A stretch of DNA of 64,000 bases. Origin: Salvator merianae (taxonomy: Eukaryota > Chordata > Lepidosauria > Squamata > Teiidae). The translations under genes were made by a program, and so were the position numbers. Of this stretch, positions 35,449 through 45,970 are shown one piece after another. Location of the stretch: the NCBI GenBank assembly GCA_003586115.2, contig QVOM02000116.1, forward strand, positions 46,973,692 to 47,037,691, in the 5' to 3' direction. Each line of letters opens with the position of its first letter. Position 1 is the first letter of the stretch. The notes under the pieces were generated by a model that saw only the letters and a program-made list of their open reading frames with translations, was not told the origin of the DNA and did not search any database.

Positions 35449-36469
35449 TACTAGGATGGTGAAAAGAAAAACCCAGTCAAGTCTCCTGTTCTTTGACTGT
35501 AAGAACTCTCTTTTTATATATCTGGCCACCCCATGCAAACCTAATCAGCCCAGAAACTGCCAGTTATGATGATGTGATACCAGTGAGCCAGACAAACAAA
35601 TCCATTCCTGCCACTCTGTTGAGGTTTGGCCTGCAAACCAAAGCTTCACACAAAATAAGCAATTCTGGCACCACTTACACTCCAGCTAGCCTCAGGGATC
35701 TAAACAGGATATAGCCAAACTTTCATTTTAGTACATTAAAAAATGCTGAGAGAAAACAGGACAGGATTAGCAGCTCCTAATCATCTTCTGCTTCTCCGCA
35801 CAGCAAAGGGAAATGCTAGAAAAATTAACCCTGTTCTGAGAGACAGAATGAGGATTTTGTAGGCACAAATACTATGTATGAGGATTTTGTAGGCACAAAT
35901 ACTAGAACCAGTGAAGTAAACGTGTATTGCTTCCAGACCTTGGATTTCATGGGTACGCACCACATCAGGCACTGTGTCATGTGCTAAGCCAGTCCTGCTG
36001 GGGTTGGGAGATTTTCTGCTGATTTTAGGGATTGGGATGTCTGGGCATCTGCCACAAAATGCCAGCCTTAAGGTACTGCTGACAGAAGTTAAGGCCGATG
36101 AATGGCATTTAGTCACAGTTGGCTTAGTACAAGAGAAAAAAAAGACCATCTTGGCTTACGTCTCACAATTTATAAAAGGATGAAGTAGATTCAGGTTGTC
36201 ATAAAACTTGCATGGCAAGCTACTCCTGCTGAATGCCCTCTTTCATGCAGTTTTAAAAGACACAGGTATCTTCACCTGGATTCCATGCGGCAACTGTAGA
36301 CTAGGTTTGAACAATGCAGTGCCCACTGAGATCCACTATCACTTATTCACTGTATTCAGAATAAGGCAGGAGCTTAAGCAGTCGCACATTCAGTGGTGAG
36401 AGGAAGTGATAAAACCATAGAAAGATTTGCATGTAGCCCAGACATTGCCTACCTGTAGCATTTTGCTGA
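35449..36469. other. Intergenic DNA with a short tandem duplication
   Basis: 'ATGAGGATTTTGTAGGCACA' plus 'AATACTA' occurs twice in direct succession at about 35848-35904. Otherwise nothing is recognised. Confidence 0.45.
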
Positions 36470-36670
36470 ACATAAGAACCTAAGAGGAGCCTGCTGGATC
36501 AGGGCATGGCCCATCAAGTCCAGCATCCTGTCTCAGACTGTGGTCCACCAATTGCTTCTGGGCATCCTCAAGCAGAAGACAAAAGGCAAAACTTTCACCT
36601 TCCATCGACTCCCTACAAATGGCCTTTGGAGGCATCCTACCTGTTTCTCCAACCTGGAGGCAGTACCTAA
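36470..36670 (+). repeat. AAGAACATAAGA-family repeat, 5' half
   Basis: The head AACATAAGAACCTAAGAGGA, 'GCCTGCTGGATCAGGGC', 'CATCAAGTCCAGCATCCTGT' and 'CTCAAGCAGAAGACAAAAGG' match the first 200 bp of the copy at 12507. Confidence 0.75.
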
Positions 36671-37689
36671 GCTAGTCCTATTGTTTTATTGGCTGTGCAC
36701 CACAATGTTTTCTGGTCTTCAGGAGAGGCAAAGGAGAATGAAATCCATCTTGGCTTTCTACCTGAGAGGATATGTCTGAGGTCCCCTCAGAGGCAAAGGG
36801 TTCTTTTTACTGTGATCAAGCTGCATAGCTCACTATCACATAAGACTCAGAATTGCCCCATATGTGTGACTTGTATTCCTTCTACCAGCTAATGTTTTAC
36901 CTTCTTCTTTTCAGGACAGATGTTTCGCTTTGCTTTTGCATCTGCTCTGCCATTCATTCCATTGCATTGGGTCACTAACTAGGTCAGCTTCCATCAATCT
37001 CCCAGTACCTTTCAGGTGTTTTGAACTCTAATTCCAATAAATTCCACTAATCCAGATTATCTAACTCTGGATAAATTCAGGGAAGGCAAAAAAACCTAGG
37101 GCTCCAGTCCCATATATAGAGAGATTCCAGATCTCACTGAAGTTGCCATTCAGCAACAGGGAAGAGATGCTAGCTTTACTCCTCAGGACAGCGTGGGAAC
37201 TTTCCTGAATGGGAGGACCACCTAGGGTGTGGAGAGCGGTCTCCAGTGAGATGAAACAGTCCTGCTGCCTTTTTGTTAGCTCTCTCTCCCCTCCTATTTC
37301 GAGGCCCAAACACAGGTGCATCAGCGTTTAAGACAACCCACCACTGGGGTTAATGATAAGTCATTCAACCTTTGGGCTTGAATGTGAGTGCAGTGACTAT
37401 TCCCAGAGGAAGCAAGAGTGTGGCATTGTAGAGGTTACCACCTTATGCCATAATCAAACTGTGAGGCTGCAATCCTGTGCTTAGTATCTTGAGAGCAATA
37501 AACTATTCAACTATGGTTAGTCTTTAAGGGGCTGTGCTTCAGGTGCCATACGGCCACCTTTCCAGAAATTGTGATCTAGAGCAAGGTGGGCTTTCAAAGC
37601 AGTTGGACTGGCTTTAGCCACTGCAGAGTATGGTGCTTGTAAAGGCACAGAAGCAGGACTCTTGAAAAGTTGGCAACCTTCATTACATA

Positions 37690-38430
37690 GAAGCAGCCAT
37701 TATAAATCTCAGGTCGATTTTCACTTAAATCAGTGACGCTTTTCCATACATCCTTTCAATTTTTTCCCCTTCAAATTCATAATGGGTTTAGGATCAGAGC
37801 TATGAGGGAACTGTGGGTCAACTCTGGAAATTATATATATTCTGTAGCAGTAGTCACCCTCCCCTCGATTAACCTACCTAATGAAATTACGATGAAATAG
37901 GAAGGGGTCATCTATCACGTCTCCACTTCCACTCCCCAGCCTCTCTGAATTAATAAGAATTAGGTTTCAACAGGGAAAAACTACTCTGATCACTTAAATC
38001 TTTCAAGGGATACTAAACATCAAAGTCACGGGGAAATTTACAGGATTGAAATGATTGGGGAAAGGAGGGAGATCTTTTGGAGGTGGGAGAGACAAAAAAG
38101 GTCAACGTGAAGAATTTCTAAACAGGAGGAGGTTTCAGCTCTGTTTTGTAAAATTGATTAAATACAGTGAGAAGAATGTGGCGCCCTGGTACCTTATGGA
38201 GGGGTGCTTTTATGACCGTCCAGCTGTGAGGGCGAGGACTGCTCACTGGGGAGTATTTAAACGAGTTCATTAGCTGGATTATCTCTTTTAATTTCCAGGG
38301 AGACAGACAAGAGGGAAAACCTGACCTCTGGGCATTCCAGAAAAAAAGATTTGTGCTTAGGAAGGAGCGCGACTGAACTTAATGTGATTTACGCCAGAGA
38401 AAACACGGACTGGATTGGCTCACAAATTCC
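37690..38430. promoter_or_regulatory. Candidate conserved enhancer, about 10 kb upstream of the MNX1 promoter
   Basis: The repeat-free block contains GATTAACCTACC, CTAATGAAATTACG, GAATTAATAAGAATTAGG, AAATTGATTAAATAC, a CAGCTG E-box at about 38220 (CCAGCTGTGAGG), and GTTCATTAGCTGGATTATC near the right end. In mouse a motor-neuron enhancer with E-boxes and LIM-homeodomain sites lies within roughly 9 kb upstream of Hb9. Equivalence here is only a guess from distance and motif type. Confidence 0.4.
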
Positions 38431-38599
38431 AAAGGGATCCAAAAGGCAGGTTAATCAAAGCAACTTCTTTTGTTGGATTATTATACTGTATTTATGCATT
38501 GGTTTCAACAGGTGGTAGCACCCGTCCCACCGCCACTGGATGGGAAGCCACCAAGAAATCCCCAAAGTGTTGATTATATTGGGAAGTCAAAATGTATCT

Positions 38600-38700
38600 T
38601 GGAAGGTGGCAATGGCAAACTGCTTTCTTAATGCCAAGAAAACTACATAGAAGTGTGCATACAGTTACCAGGAATCTTGAGGCGACAAACACAAAGACGC
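38600..38700 (+). repeat. Degenerate tRNA-SINE tail, plus strand
   Basis: 'GGTGGCAATGGCAAACTGC', 'TGCCAAGAAAACTACATAG' and 'CAGTTACCAGGAATC' match the 3' body of the SINE family. The head has decayed. Confidence 0.5.
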
Positions 38701-38920
38701 TTGCCTCTCCATCTATCCAGTTTAGTTTCACAGCAGCTCTGCAGAATTAGTTAGGTGGGGAAGCAATAACCAGCCACAATAATGTCATGATTATTGGGAT
38801 ACCTCAGCCTGGCTCTTCTTAGTTCCAAACAGCTCTAACCATTATTCCATACTGGCTATCACATATGCTAAGGAGATGTTCTAATTGCCCATTGTGTGTG
38901 TTCAAGGCCTATCTCTACAG

Positions 38921-39066
38921 CAGGGATATTCTCTGAATGGCCCCATCAATAGTACTCCAGCTGTTGTTTAAATCACAGCTTTCCTGGTTTTGGCTTTGCT
39001 GGCTGGAGCTGATGGGAACTGTAGTTCAGTAGCATATGGAGCCCACACATTAGCTACCCATGCTCC
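38921..39066. mobile_element. Degenerate hAT-like hairpin element
   Basis: The left part CAGGGATATTCTCTGAATGG and the inverted right part 'AACTGTAGTTCAGTAGCAT' to 'CATGCTCC' resemble the hAT-like ends at 27312 and 32685. Confidence 0.4.
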
Positions 39067-40217
39067 AGAGGGAAAGAGCTTCCCATTAATCTGCCAGGGC
39101 TGGATCTCGCCCAGACATCAAGCTCTCTAGGACTTACAGATGGAAAACACACATATGGTGTCTCTCTGCAACATCTGCAGGGTCACCGAGAGACAAAAAC
39201 AAACAAAGGTCTTTCCAGGCATAATGATTTTTCATTGCAGGCCCTTTATACACTCTGCTTTTAGCCCTTAGCTAGAGATACAACATCTTTTGGGGTGAAG
39301 GGACATGTCCGAATGTAGTTTTGGTTATTCAGTTGCAAGGGGGAAGCACTTTGTAGGTGCACCATCAATTTGCACATGGTCTTGATATTCAGAACAGTCT
39401 ACAGGTCCAGTCATTTTCATTGGAAGACATGCAATACCTGATAACGATTCACCATCATTTCTTTTCAGGTCAAAGTCTGGGGAAATCAGCTCCCCATGTG
39501 TGCAAGCAGGAAGGAAATAGTCTAATGGAGTTGTCTGATAGTTGCAAACTTGCTTATTTGTTTCCTTATATTGTAAAAGGTATTTTCTAGAGAGAGATGC
39601 CAGAATCTTTTCCCCCATGTTCTGAATGGACTGCACTCATTCCTAGGCATTTGGACAGCTTAAAGTGTGAACGTGGACTCTCATATCTATATGAGGGATC
39701 TCGCTCTTATTAACTACTTTTACCTTTTATGAGCTGACACTAATTTTTTTTACAATTGTCCTGCTTTTTGCCTCTTCATAAGCCAGTGTGTGCAATTGAA
39801 CCTACTCTATATTTTTCACTTTCTATGTTTTACTCTGCAAGCTAACCCTCCGAATTTGTAGGAACCACTCACAATTTTATGTATTTTAGGATTTCAGTGT
39901 AATTCCATCTCAAAATATATTTCAATTCTGCAGTCAGGCTCCTTGTTTGATAATAAGAATCTTTGTGTTCTTGCTGCAAAAAAAGGAAAAAATAAAAAGC
40001 TCTTGCAGCAATTAGTTGCTTATGGCTTTGGAAACTACACTGTAGTCCAAAGCATGTAGAGGACAGCAAGTTGGAGCAGGCTTGGAGATCCATATCCATA
40101 ATATTCTTCTTAAAAATAAATCAGGGGAGGACTAGGCGTTGCATTATATTTCAGCTTTACAACAACCCTGTAAGAGCAGGTTAGGTTGAAGCAGTACGTG
40201 CAAATACCATATCATTT
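39067..40217. other. Intergenic DNA, nothing recognised
   Basis: Short open frames on both strands, including one near 39330-39640, show no domains or splice structure. No repeat family is identified. Confidence 0.4.
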
Positions 40218-40405
40218 CACAGAAGAAGTTTGGTGACTAGAGTATTGAACTCGGATCTGGGAGAACAGGGTTCAAACCCCACTTGACCCTGGAAGACCAC
40301 GGCATAGTCTTGGGCCAATCACTGTCTATCAGCTTAACCCAGCTGATAGGCTTGTTGTCGCGATAAAGGGGAGGAGAGTGAGAATTCTGTTCAGTGCCTT
40401 GAGCT
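40218..40405 (+). repeat. CORE-type tRNA SINE, plus strand
   Basis: The tRNA-like head 'GGTGACTAGAGTATTGAAC', B box 'GGGTTCAAACCCC', 'CTTGGGCCAATCACTGTC' and 'GGCTTGTTGTCGCGATAAAG' are in family order. Confidence 0.75.
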
Positions 40406-40434
40406 CTGGGGAAGAAAGTCCACAAAAGTCCAAG

Positions 40435-40600
40435 ACCTTTTCTGCACTGGGGCTTACTCCAGATTATGTCCCAGAATAGGCACCTGCCATTCACGAGCTA
40501 GTGCAGACCATGGCAGCCCCAGACTGGGCCTCCTGCAGCCTGTGCCAGCAGGTCTCTATTCCAGGATATAATCTGGAGTAAGCACCAGTGTAGAAAGGGT
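40435..40600. mobile_element. Foldback transposon, family member 3, with CCAAG flanks
   Basis: The left end ACCTTTTCTGCACTGGGGCT and the right end (reverse complement ACCCTTTCTACACTGGTGCT) enclose inverted 'CTCCAGATTATGTCC' / 'GGATATAATCTGGAG'. CCAAG lies immediately outside both ends (40430-40434 and 40601-40605). Confidence 0.75.
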
Positions 40601-40605
40601 CCAAG

Positions 40606-41479
40606 TCTTCTCCCCTCAAGTCTGCAGTTCCACTTGCCATTTGCTTCGGAGCGATTTCTTTGGCCCGCTAGATTCCTTGAGCAGAGATGGCTATTTTATT
40701 TTTGGTTTTGTAGGGATGAGGATTCACCAATCTTAGCAGGAGCCTCAGCGGCTACACTCAGTGGGTATAGTCATAACCATATGCCAACAGACAGTTAACT
40801 CACATGGAGGGGGGGGGTAGCATACTTCCCTGCATATTCAGTGATCACAGAAAGAGGAGGTTTACACCTCTGTTTGGATAAGTACCCAGGGGAAGGCTGG
40901 AGGAGGTGTTTGATTTTTGCTTCTGCTGTTATTAGCAAAGAAGGTGGGACAGAAAAAAATGATCTTGAATGACTTTGTTGCTCATTGATTTCAGAACATC
41001 CTAGTTACGGAGAAAGTTTTGAACATAATGTTCTGCAGATACACAGGATTTTTTTTCTGCATTAAATAAAGCAGAGTATTTATTAAATAAATACAACCCT
41101 TCAGCTGTGTTGCCTGGAGCTGGTGCAAGTTGGGGTCCCAAAACATCTGGAAAGGTGCCATTTCCCCTTCCTTTTCAGAGGATGGAGAGGAAACAATTTT
41201 GCTTTCTCTGGAAGAAGTTTGCCATTTCTGCGCTTCACTGTTTTTTAAAGTATCCAGGCACAATCGTCCCTTGCATTGATGTGCCAATAAAAGCATCACC
41301 TGTTGTATTTCTGCTTGTCAAGAACTGGCTAAATACCTTAGGCAGAAGCGTCCATATTTTGCCGTGCCAGGTGTTGCTGAATGTTAGTTTCCATGACCAT
41401 GTTAGTTTCCTTCCTGGTCTAGGAGCACTGCCAGAAAAGTGGGTTTGTTTTATAATCTTAAGTTAAGAACGTATCCTTT
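40606..41479. other. Intergenic DNA, nothing recognised
   Basis: Contains short open frames, a G9 run near 40810 and AT-rich sequence. No named repeat or gene. Confidence 0.4.
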
Positions 41480-42060
41480 GCCGTTCCTGTCCACCCTCCC
41501 AGCTATGTCCCTCTGAGCCTTTAAAAGCACCTAACGCACACAAACATCTCGGTTGTCTCCTTTTTAGCTGACCCGCTGCTCGCGGGCCTTTGATCTCCCC
41601 CAGCTAAGCACCCATCAATCTGCCTTTTACAAGCACAGGAGTAGCTGTAAAAATACATTTTAGAAGGAGCAACTCTGTGCTTTTGCTCTGAATAGTGGTT
41701 ACAAAAATGACTCCTGGTGAGAACTGGGATAACATGAGAAAAGATAAGGCTGTTCTGTTGGCACCTTCGCCCACAGCCCCAAACTGTTTGCTACAACCCC
41801 AAATTGTAATTGTAACAGGATGGTAATCAGATCAGGTGGTTAATCTCCCCAGGCATTCAGCTGGAAAGAAGATTAAAGGAGAAGTAATGAGAAGAGGGGA
41901 AAAATAGCTTCCTACTTTTTCTCATTAGTAGTTCCACTTCTACAGAATGTAAATCCTGAATTGTACCTACTCAGTGGAAGGCAGGAGCTTCCGTTCACCA
42001 ATGAAGATGTGCTTGATTTACCACACTGTGTGGAATTGGAGAGCTGCTCTCATTCTTAAA
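41480..42060. promoter_or_regulatory. Candidate conserved non-coding element, about 6 kb upstream of MNX1
   Basis: Unique sequence with 'GGGCCTTTGATCTCCC' (TCF/LEF-like core), CCATCAATCTGCC, GTAATTGTAACAGG, GGTAATCAGATCAGG, GGTTAATCTCCC and GAAGTAATGAG. It ends before the foldback element at 42252. Confidence 0.35.
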
Positions 42061-42251
42061 ACATCAGTGACGGCTCAGAAAATTTGCTTGAAGTCGTACC
42101 ACATCTTAATGGCTGACAGCTGCCTCTGCATTCCCATAGCTTGTGAGTAGAATTGCTAGTTGTCCAATAATCGCAGTTTGCGGCACCTCTGGGCCCATGT
42201 GGAATTTGAAGAAATTATGGTGTCATCATGCAACGTAGGAAGGAGTCAAAC

Positions 42252-42428
42252 ATCCTTTCTGCACTGGTCCTTATTACAGATTATATCTCAGAGTGGGGGC
42301 TTGCTGTCCTCATGGTAGAGCAGACTACGACAGGTCTCACCCAGCACCTGCCATAGTCTGCACTAGCATGTGGATGGCAGGCCTCTATTCTGGCACATAA
42401 TCTGGAATAAGAGCCAGTTCAGAAAGGT
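42252..42428. mobile_element. Foldback transposon, family member 4
   Basis: ATCCTTTCTGCACTGGTCCT at the left end and 'AGAGCCAGTTCAGAAAGGT' at the right form the ends. The arms include 'GATTATATCTCAGAGTGG' and the inverted 'CATAATCTGGAATAAG', and 'CTGCACTAGCATGTGGATGG'. Confidence 0.7.
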
Positions 42429-42589
42429 GAAGCGTTTGGGTGAAGCATTGAGTCTCTTGCTACTGCCAAAAACGAGGCTAGTGACAAAAGAACCTGAGGA
42501 ATACTTCATTGGGTTGGACTGGAGATCCACCTACATGCTCCTGCTGCTGATTATTGTTATTATTATTTTGAGGGAAATATATATATATA

Positions 42590-43210
42590 AATTTAATGTT
42601 TGGCCATAGCCCAGACTTTTTGCACCTGCAATTTCCAACTCTGTCGAACACGCAGTCTCTGCAAAAGTTTATTTTTTCCCAGTTGCATCATCAGGATCTC
42701 CTTTAAAAAAATAAGGGGGAGGAGGAACAGAGATAGACGGATAAATTATGGCTGTTCATCATACGGACTGGGAGCAAAAGAGTGCATTATACAAATGAAG
42801 CGCTGTCTTTTACAGGGCCATAATTTACAGGCTAGGCGGAGAAACGATCCAAGAAGAATACAGGATGACGTCCATCCTGCTGGAGGCTTCGACAGGAATG
42901 AGCTGGAAATGCTACAAAGCACCCATCGAGTCGCGTTGCAAAACCGGACGAGGCATCCCTGCCTGTGTCCGTGCCGCCGGGCTCAGGAGCCCCAAGGCTG
43001 CAGCGAGGCTGACAGTTTTCTACCTTGGACGCCTTGGCACAGCTCCGCCGGGACACGCGTGCGCGCGCACACGCACACGCACCGGTTTTATTTAGCAAAC
43101 CGATTGTTCAGGCAGTGCTCTGCTTTGAAATGCGGGAAGGAGAAGAACAGTGAAATTCTGTGCAGGTTTACGCAGAAGAAAATCCCTCTGTGTTCGGCGA
43201 GGCTCACTTC
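42590..43210. other. CpG-enriched unique DNA, 5 kb upstream of MNX1
   Basis: The open frame of 205 codons on the plus strand (42600-43217) lacks a domain and seems to result from CG-rich composition in part of the block. 'GGCCATAATTTACAGGCTAG' and 'TTTGCAAAACCGG'-type unique words lie next to 'ACACGCGTGCGCGCGC'. It may be a conserved regulatory block or a small orphan CpG island. Confidence 0.35.
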
Positions 43211-43214
43211 TAGC

Positions 43215-43402
43215 TGAGATCTAGCGGCACCTTAGAGAGTAATAAAGAGAAAGAAGTTGGTAGCCTGAGCTTTCGTAGACTAACCCTATGCACCAGATGC
43301 ATCTATGAAAGAACATGCTACCAACTTCTTCCTCTTTGTTACTCTCTAAGGTGCTGCTAAATCTCTTGCTTACATATCCAGACTAACACAGCTACATATC
43401 TG
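43215..43402. repeat. Inverted pair of an interspersed repeat (hairpin)
   Basis: The left arm 'CACCTTAGAGAGTAATAAAG' with 'AAGAAGTTGGTAGCCTGAGC' is mirrored by 'CATGCTACCAACTTCTTCC' with 'TTTGTTACTCTCTAAGGTGC'. The right arm continues into 'CCAGACTAACACAGCTACA'. The same family occurs singly at 23930. Confidence 0.65.
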
Positions 43403-44998
43403 CATCGTAGCTAAGAAGGTACAGAATTCCAGCTGGGAACGGTCTCCTCTCTTGAGTGCAGCTAGAAACGAGGCTTTGCTTCACACCATGCAGAGTTAAT
43501 ACTCCGGAGTATTTCTATATCATAGGTAACTTTAAAAGACCTTGGAAGTAGTAGCCACAATGATACGTGCAATTGGGTTACAGATTCCTTAGCTCTGAAG
43601 CAGTAACTTTGCAACTTTGCCGTTCAGGTAATGAAGAAACAGCCTTTCACAGAAATACACCCCTTAACCATGCTGGCGAGGAGGGTTGCCAATTTTCAAC
43701 CGCTCTTTGCTGCTGTGCTTATAAAATGAGCTGGATCTGGGTGGGCAGCTGATTTGGTTGATATGTATGAATTGCAGTGACCCCCCCCAAATTATGCCAC
43801 AATGAAAGGAGCACATGCAGAGGCCAAGAGTATAGCGGGAAGCTTTAAGAGACCAAAAAAACCCTAAGTTTGATGACCTGGTTCAGAAGTAAATGAGACA
43901 GAAGAATTTTGTTAATAAGCACGTGTTCTGTGTACAGGTCTTTGATCCAGCTACTAAGCAAACAAAATCTAGAAGACGGGAAATGTTCTTGTCTGCTTGT
44001 AGATAATATCTAGCTAAATGGTTGTTTTATGGAATGCTCTTCCAGCAGAACTGTGAGGAGGGAGAGAGGATGAGTCTGAAGTTTTTGTTATTCCTCCTCC
44101 CTCCCCATCCTGCTTTCCTCTTATATCAAATCTTTTACATTTTTCACTCCTCCACAGACTTGCAATCCCAGGTCATACGAATTTTACTTTGTGTGCTGCT
44201 CTGGGAATCTTTTATAAGCTTCAGATTACATCCAATGCAACAAATGGCTTTCCAGACGTTATTAGATCCCAGCTCCCATATTTCCTATCCAGTAGTCAGG
44301 TTAGCCAAGTCTGATTTCTGTTCCAGTCTTAGCACAGCAGGAAGAACCTCATCCTTGATGCAGAGAATGAGCACAATAGCTGTAGAGCTGCGGAGTTCTG
44401 GTTTGCTAATCCTGGATGGGAGCATAGCGATGCCTTTTTGGAGAAAATAAGTGAATGCTCCTGCTTCCTGGCATTTGGATCTGGTACCTCCCAGGGGTGT
44501 GTGATGCTTGATAATAAAGAGGGGCAGCCCTTCACATGTGTTGGAAGGTGTGAGTAGTCATATGGAAGAGAGGTGGGTAGAAGAAGTTTCAGTAAGCATA
44601 GCTTGTAATACTGGCAATATTTAAAATATATCATCTATGGTTATAAGTAGGTAAGAGGAACCCGGGCTCCCATTTCCACACAGTATCCCTATGCAGAGGC
44701 ATTCGAGAGACCTTTATGTCCCAGGGCTGATCCCCCCCTCATGTCAGCAATTCCCAAGTCATAATGCAGTTCATACCACTTCCTTATAGTGTATGCAAAG
44801 GGGAAAGCTACCTAAAAGCAATTCTAGAACCAAATGATGGAAAGCAAGGCTTTTTTGGGGTCTTTTTTTCTTCTTCCTCCTCCTCCTCCTCCTTTTAAGC
44901 CCTTGGGTAGGATTATTGTGAGAATGTAGACAAACCCCTGGCAGTGTTTGGTACAATTCAGAACATGCTGAGCCAAGAATAAAACTGGTGGAAACTTA
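43403..44998. other. Intergenic DNA, nothing recognised
   Basis: A CCT-rich run at 44872-44893 and short open frames. No gene or repeat family is recognised. Confidence 0.4.
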
Positions 44999-45216
44999 GG
45001 CTGCATCCACACATAGCAGAAAAATCGGGTCTGAAAAGCAGCTTAGAGGTGGTAGAATCTGCATCTTCATGTCTTAATCCACATTAAAGGCCAGAAAATG
45101 CACTTCTGAAGTACGTTCTCTGCCCTTGGATGTGGATTAGCAATGAGATGGGAACTCTGCAACTGCAACTCTAAGCCACTTTTGAGCTGCATATTTTAGT
45201 GTGTGCAGCTGCAGCC
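44999..45216. mobile_element. 218-bp GGCTGCATCCACAC-type transposon with TTA target duplication
   Basis: The left end GGCTGCATCCACACATAGC and the right end (reverse complement GGCTGCAGCTGCACACAC) are flanked by TTA at 44996-44998 and 45217-45219. Inner inverted words include 'AATCCACATTAAAGG' and 'GGATGTGGATTAGC'. The copy at 25028 is one base longer. Confidence 0.75.
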
Positions 45217-45419
45217 TTAGAATCCCTCACCGTGTAGCTCGTATTGTTATTTGATCATCATTAATAACCACACAACAACCCAGTCCTGCCCTCCACCATG
45301 GCCCTTTCCAGGGTGCAAAATGCTTCTCACCATTCCTCTTTCAGTTGAGTGGATCACACACACATCTCCTTAGGATGGGTCCTCCTCACTTCTCCCACAG
45401 TCTCCAGCGGTGTCCAAAG

Positions 45420-45970
45420 GTGAAAGCTATTTTAATAAGCCCTTTGACCCTGGCGGGAGGCCGTGTTTCTTTTGCCTCAGCAATTAGTGTCCGAACAGGT
45501 ACAAGAAAAGTCAGCCTGCCTGGGTTCTTTTACGGGGGTGGGGCGGGGTGTTTTCTGCCTTTGTCCGTCTTGTCTCAATGTGACCTTCCTATTTGTAGCA
45601 GCCCGTGAAGCGTTCCTTGTTTTCAAATCGCTGGCGGAAAAGGAGAGAAGAGAGAGAAAATCTCGCTTTTTTTCCCGAGGCCTTCCGTAATTGACCGTGT
45701 TTGTGTAAGATAAGTGGGTTTAATAACACAAGTGACTAAACTTTATGCTGGTGGCGGTCCTGACTCCCTGACCTGGCGTGTTGATTCTTTCCAGCTCGTT
45801 TAAAAGCTCTTGGCACCGCAGAGACGGGAGATATTTAATTTTAGATGTCCAGGAATTGGAGCGGGAGCTGGAATTCACAATTTGGCCCGGGTAAATTATA
45901 TTTAACAGATCAGAAGAAGCAAAGAACGACCATGACTTCTGCCCCTTCCCCCGAACGGGCAAAGAGAAAA
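45420..45970. promoter_or_regulatory. Candidate conserved non-coding element, about 2.5 kb upstream of MNX1
   Basis: Unique sequence with CTCAGCAATTAGTGTCCG, CCGTAATTGACCG, GGTTTAATAACAC, GAGATATTTAATTTTAG and GGGTAAATTATATTTAAC. It lies close enough to act as a proximal enhancer. Confidence 0.4.

Noticed and set aside
42600..43217. 205-codon plus-strand open frame
   Set aside because: No recognisable domain, mixed composition, ends in simple CA/CG sequence; kept only as a CpG-rich block.
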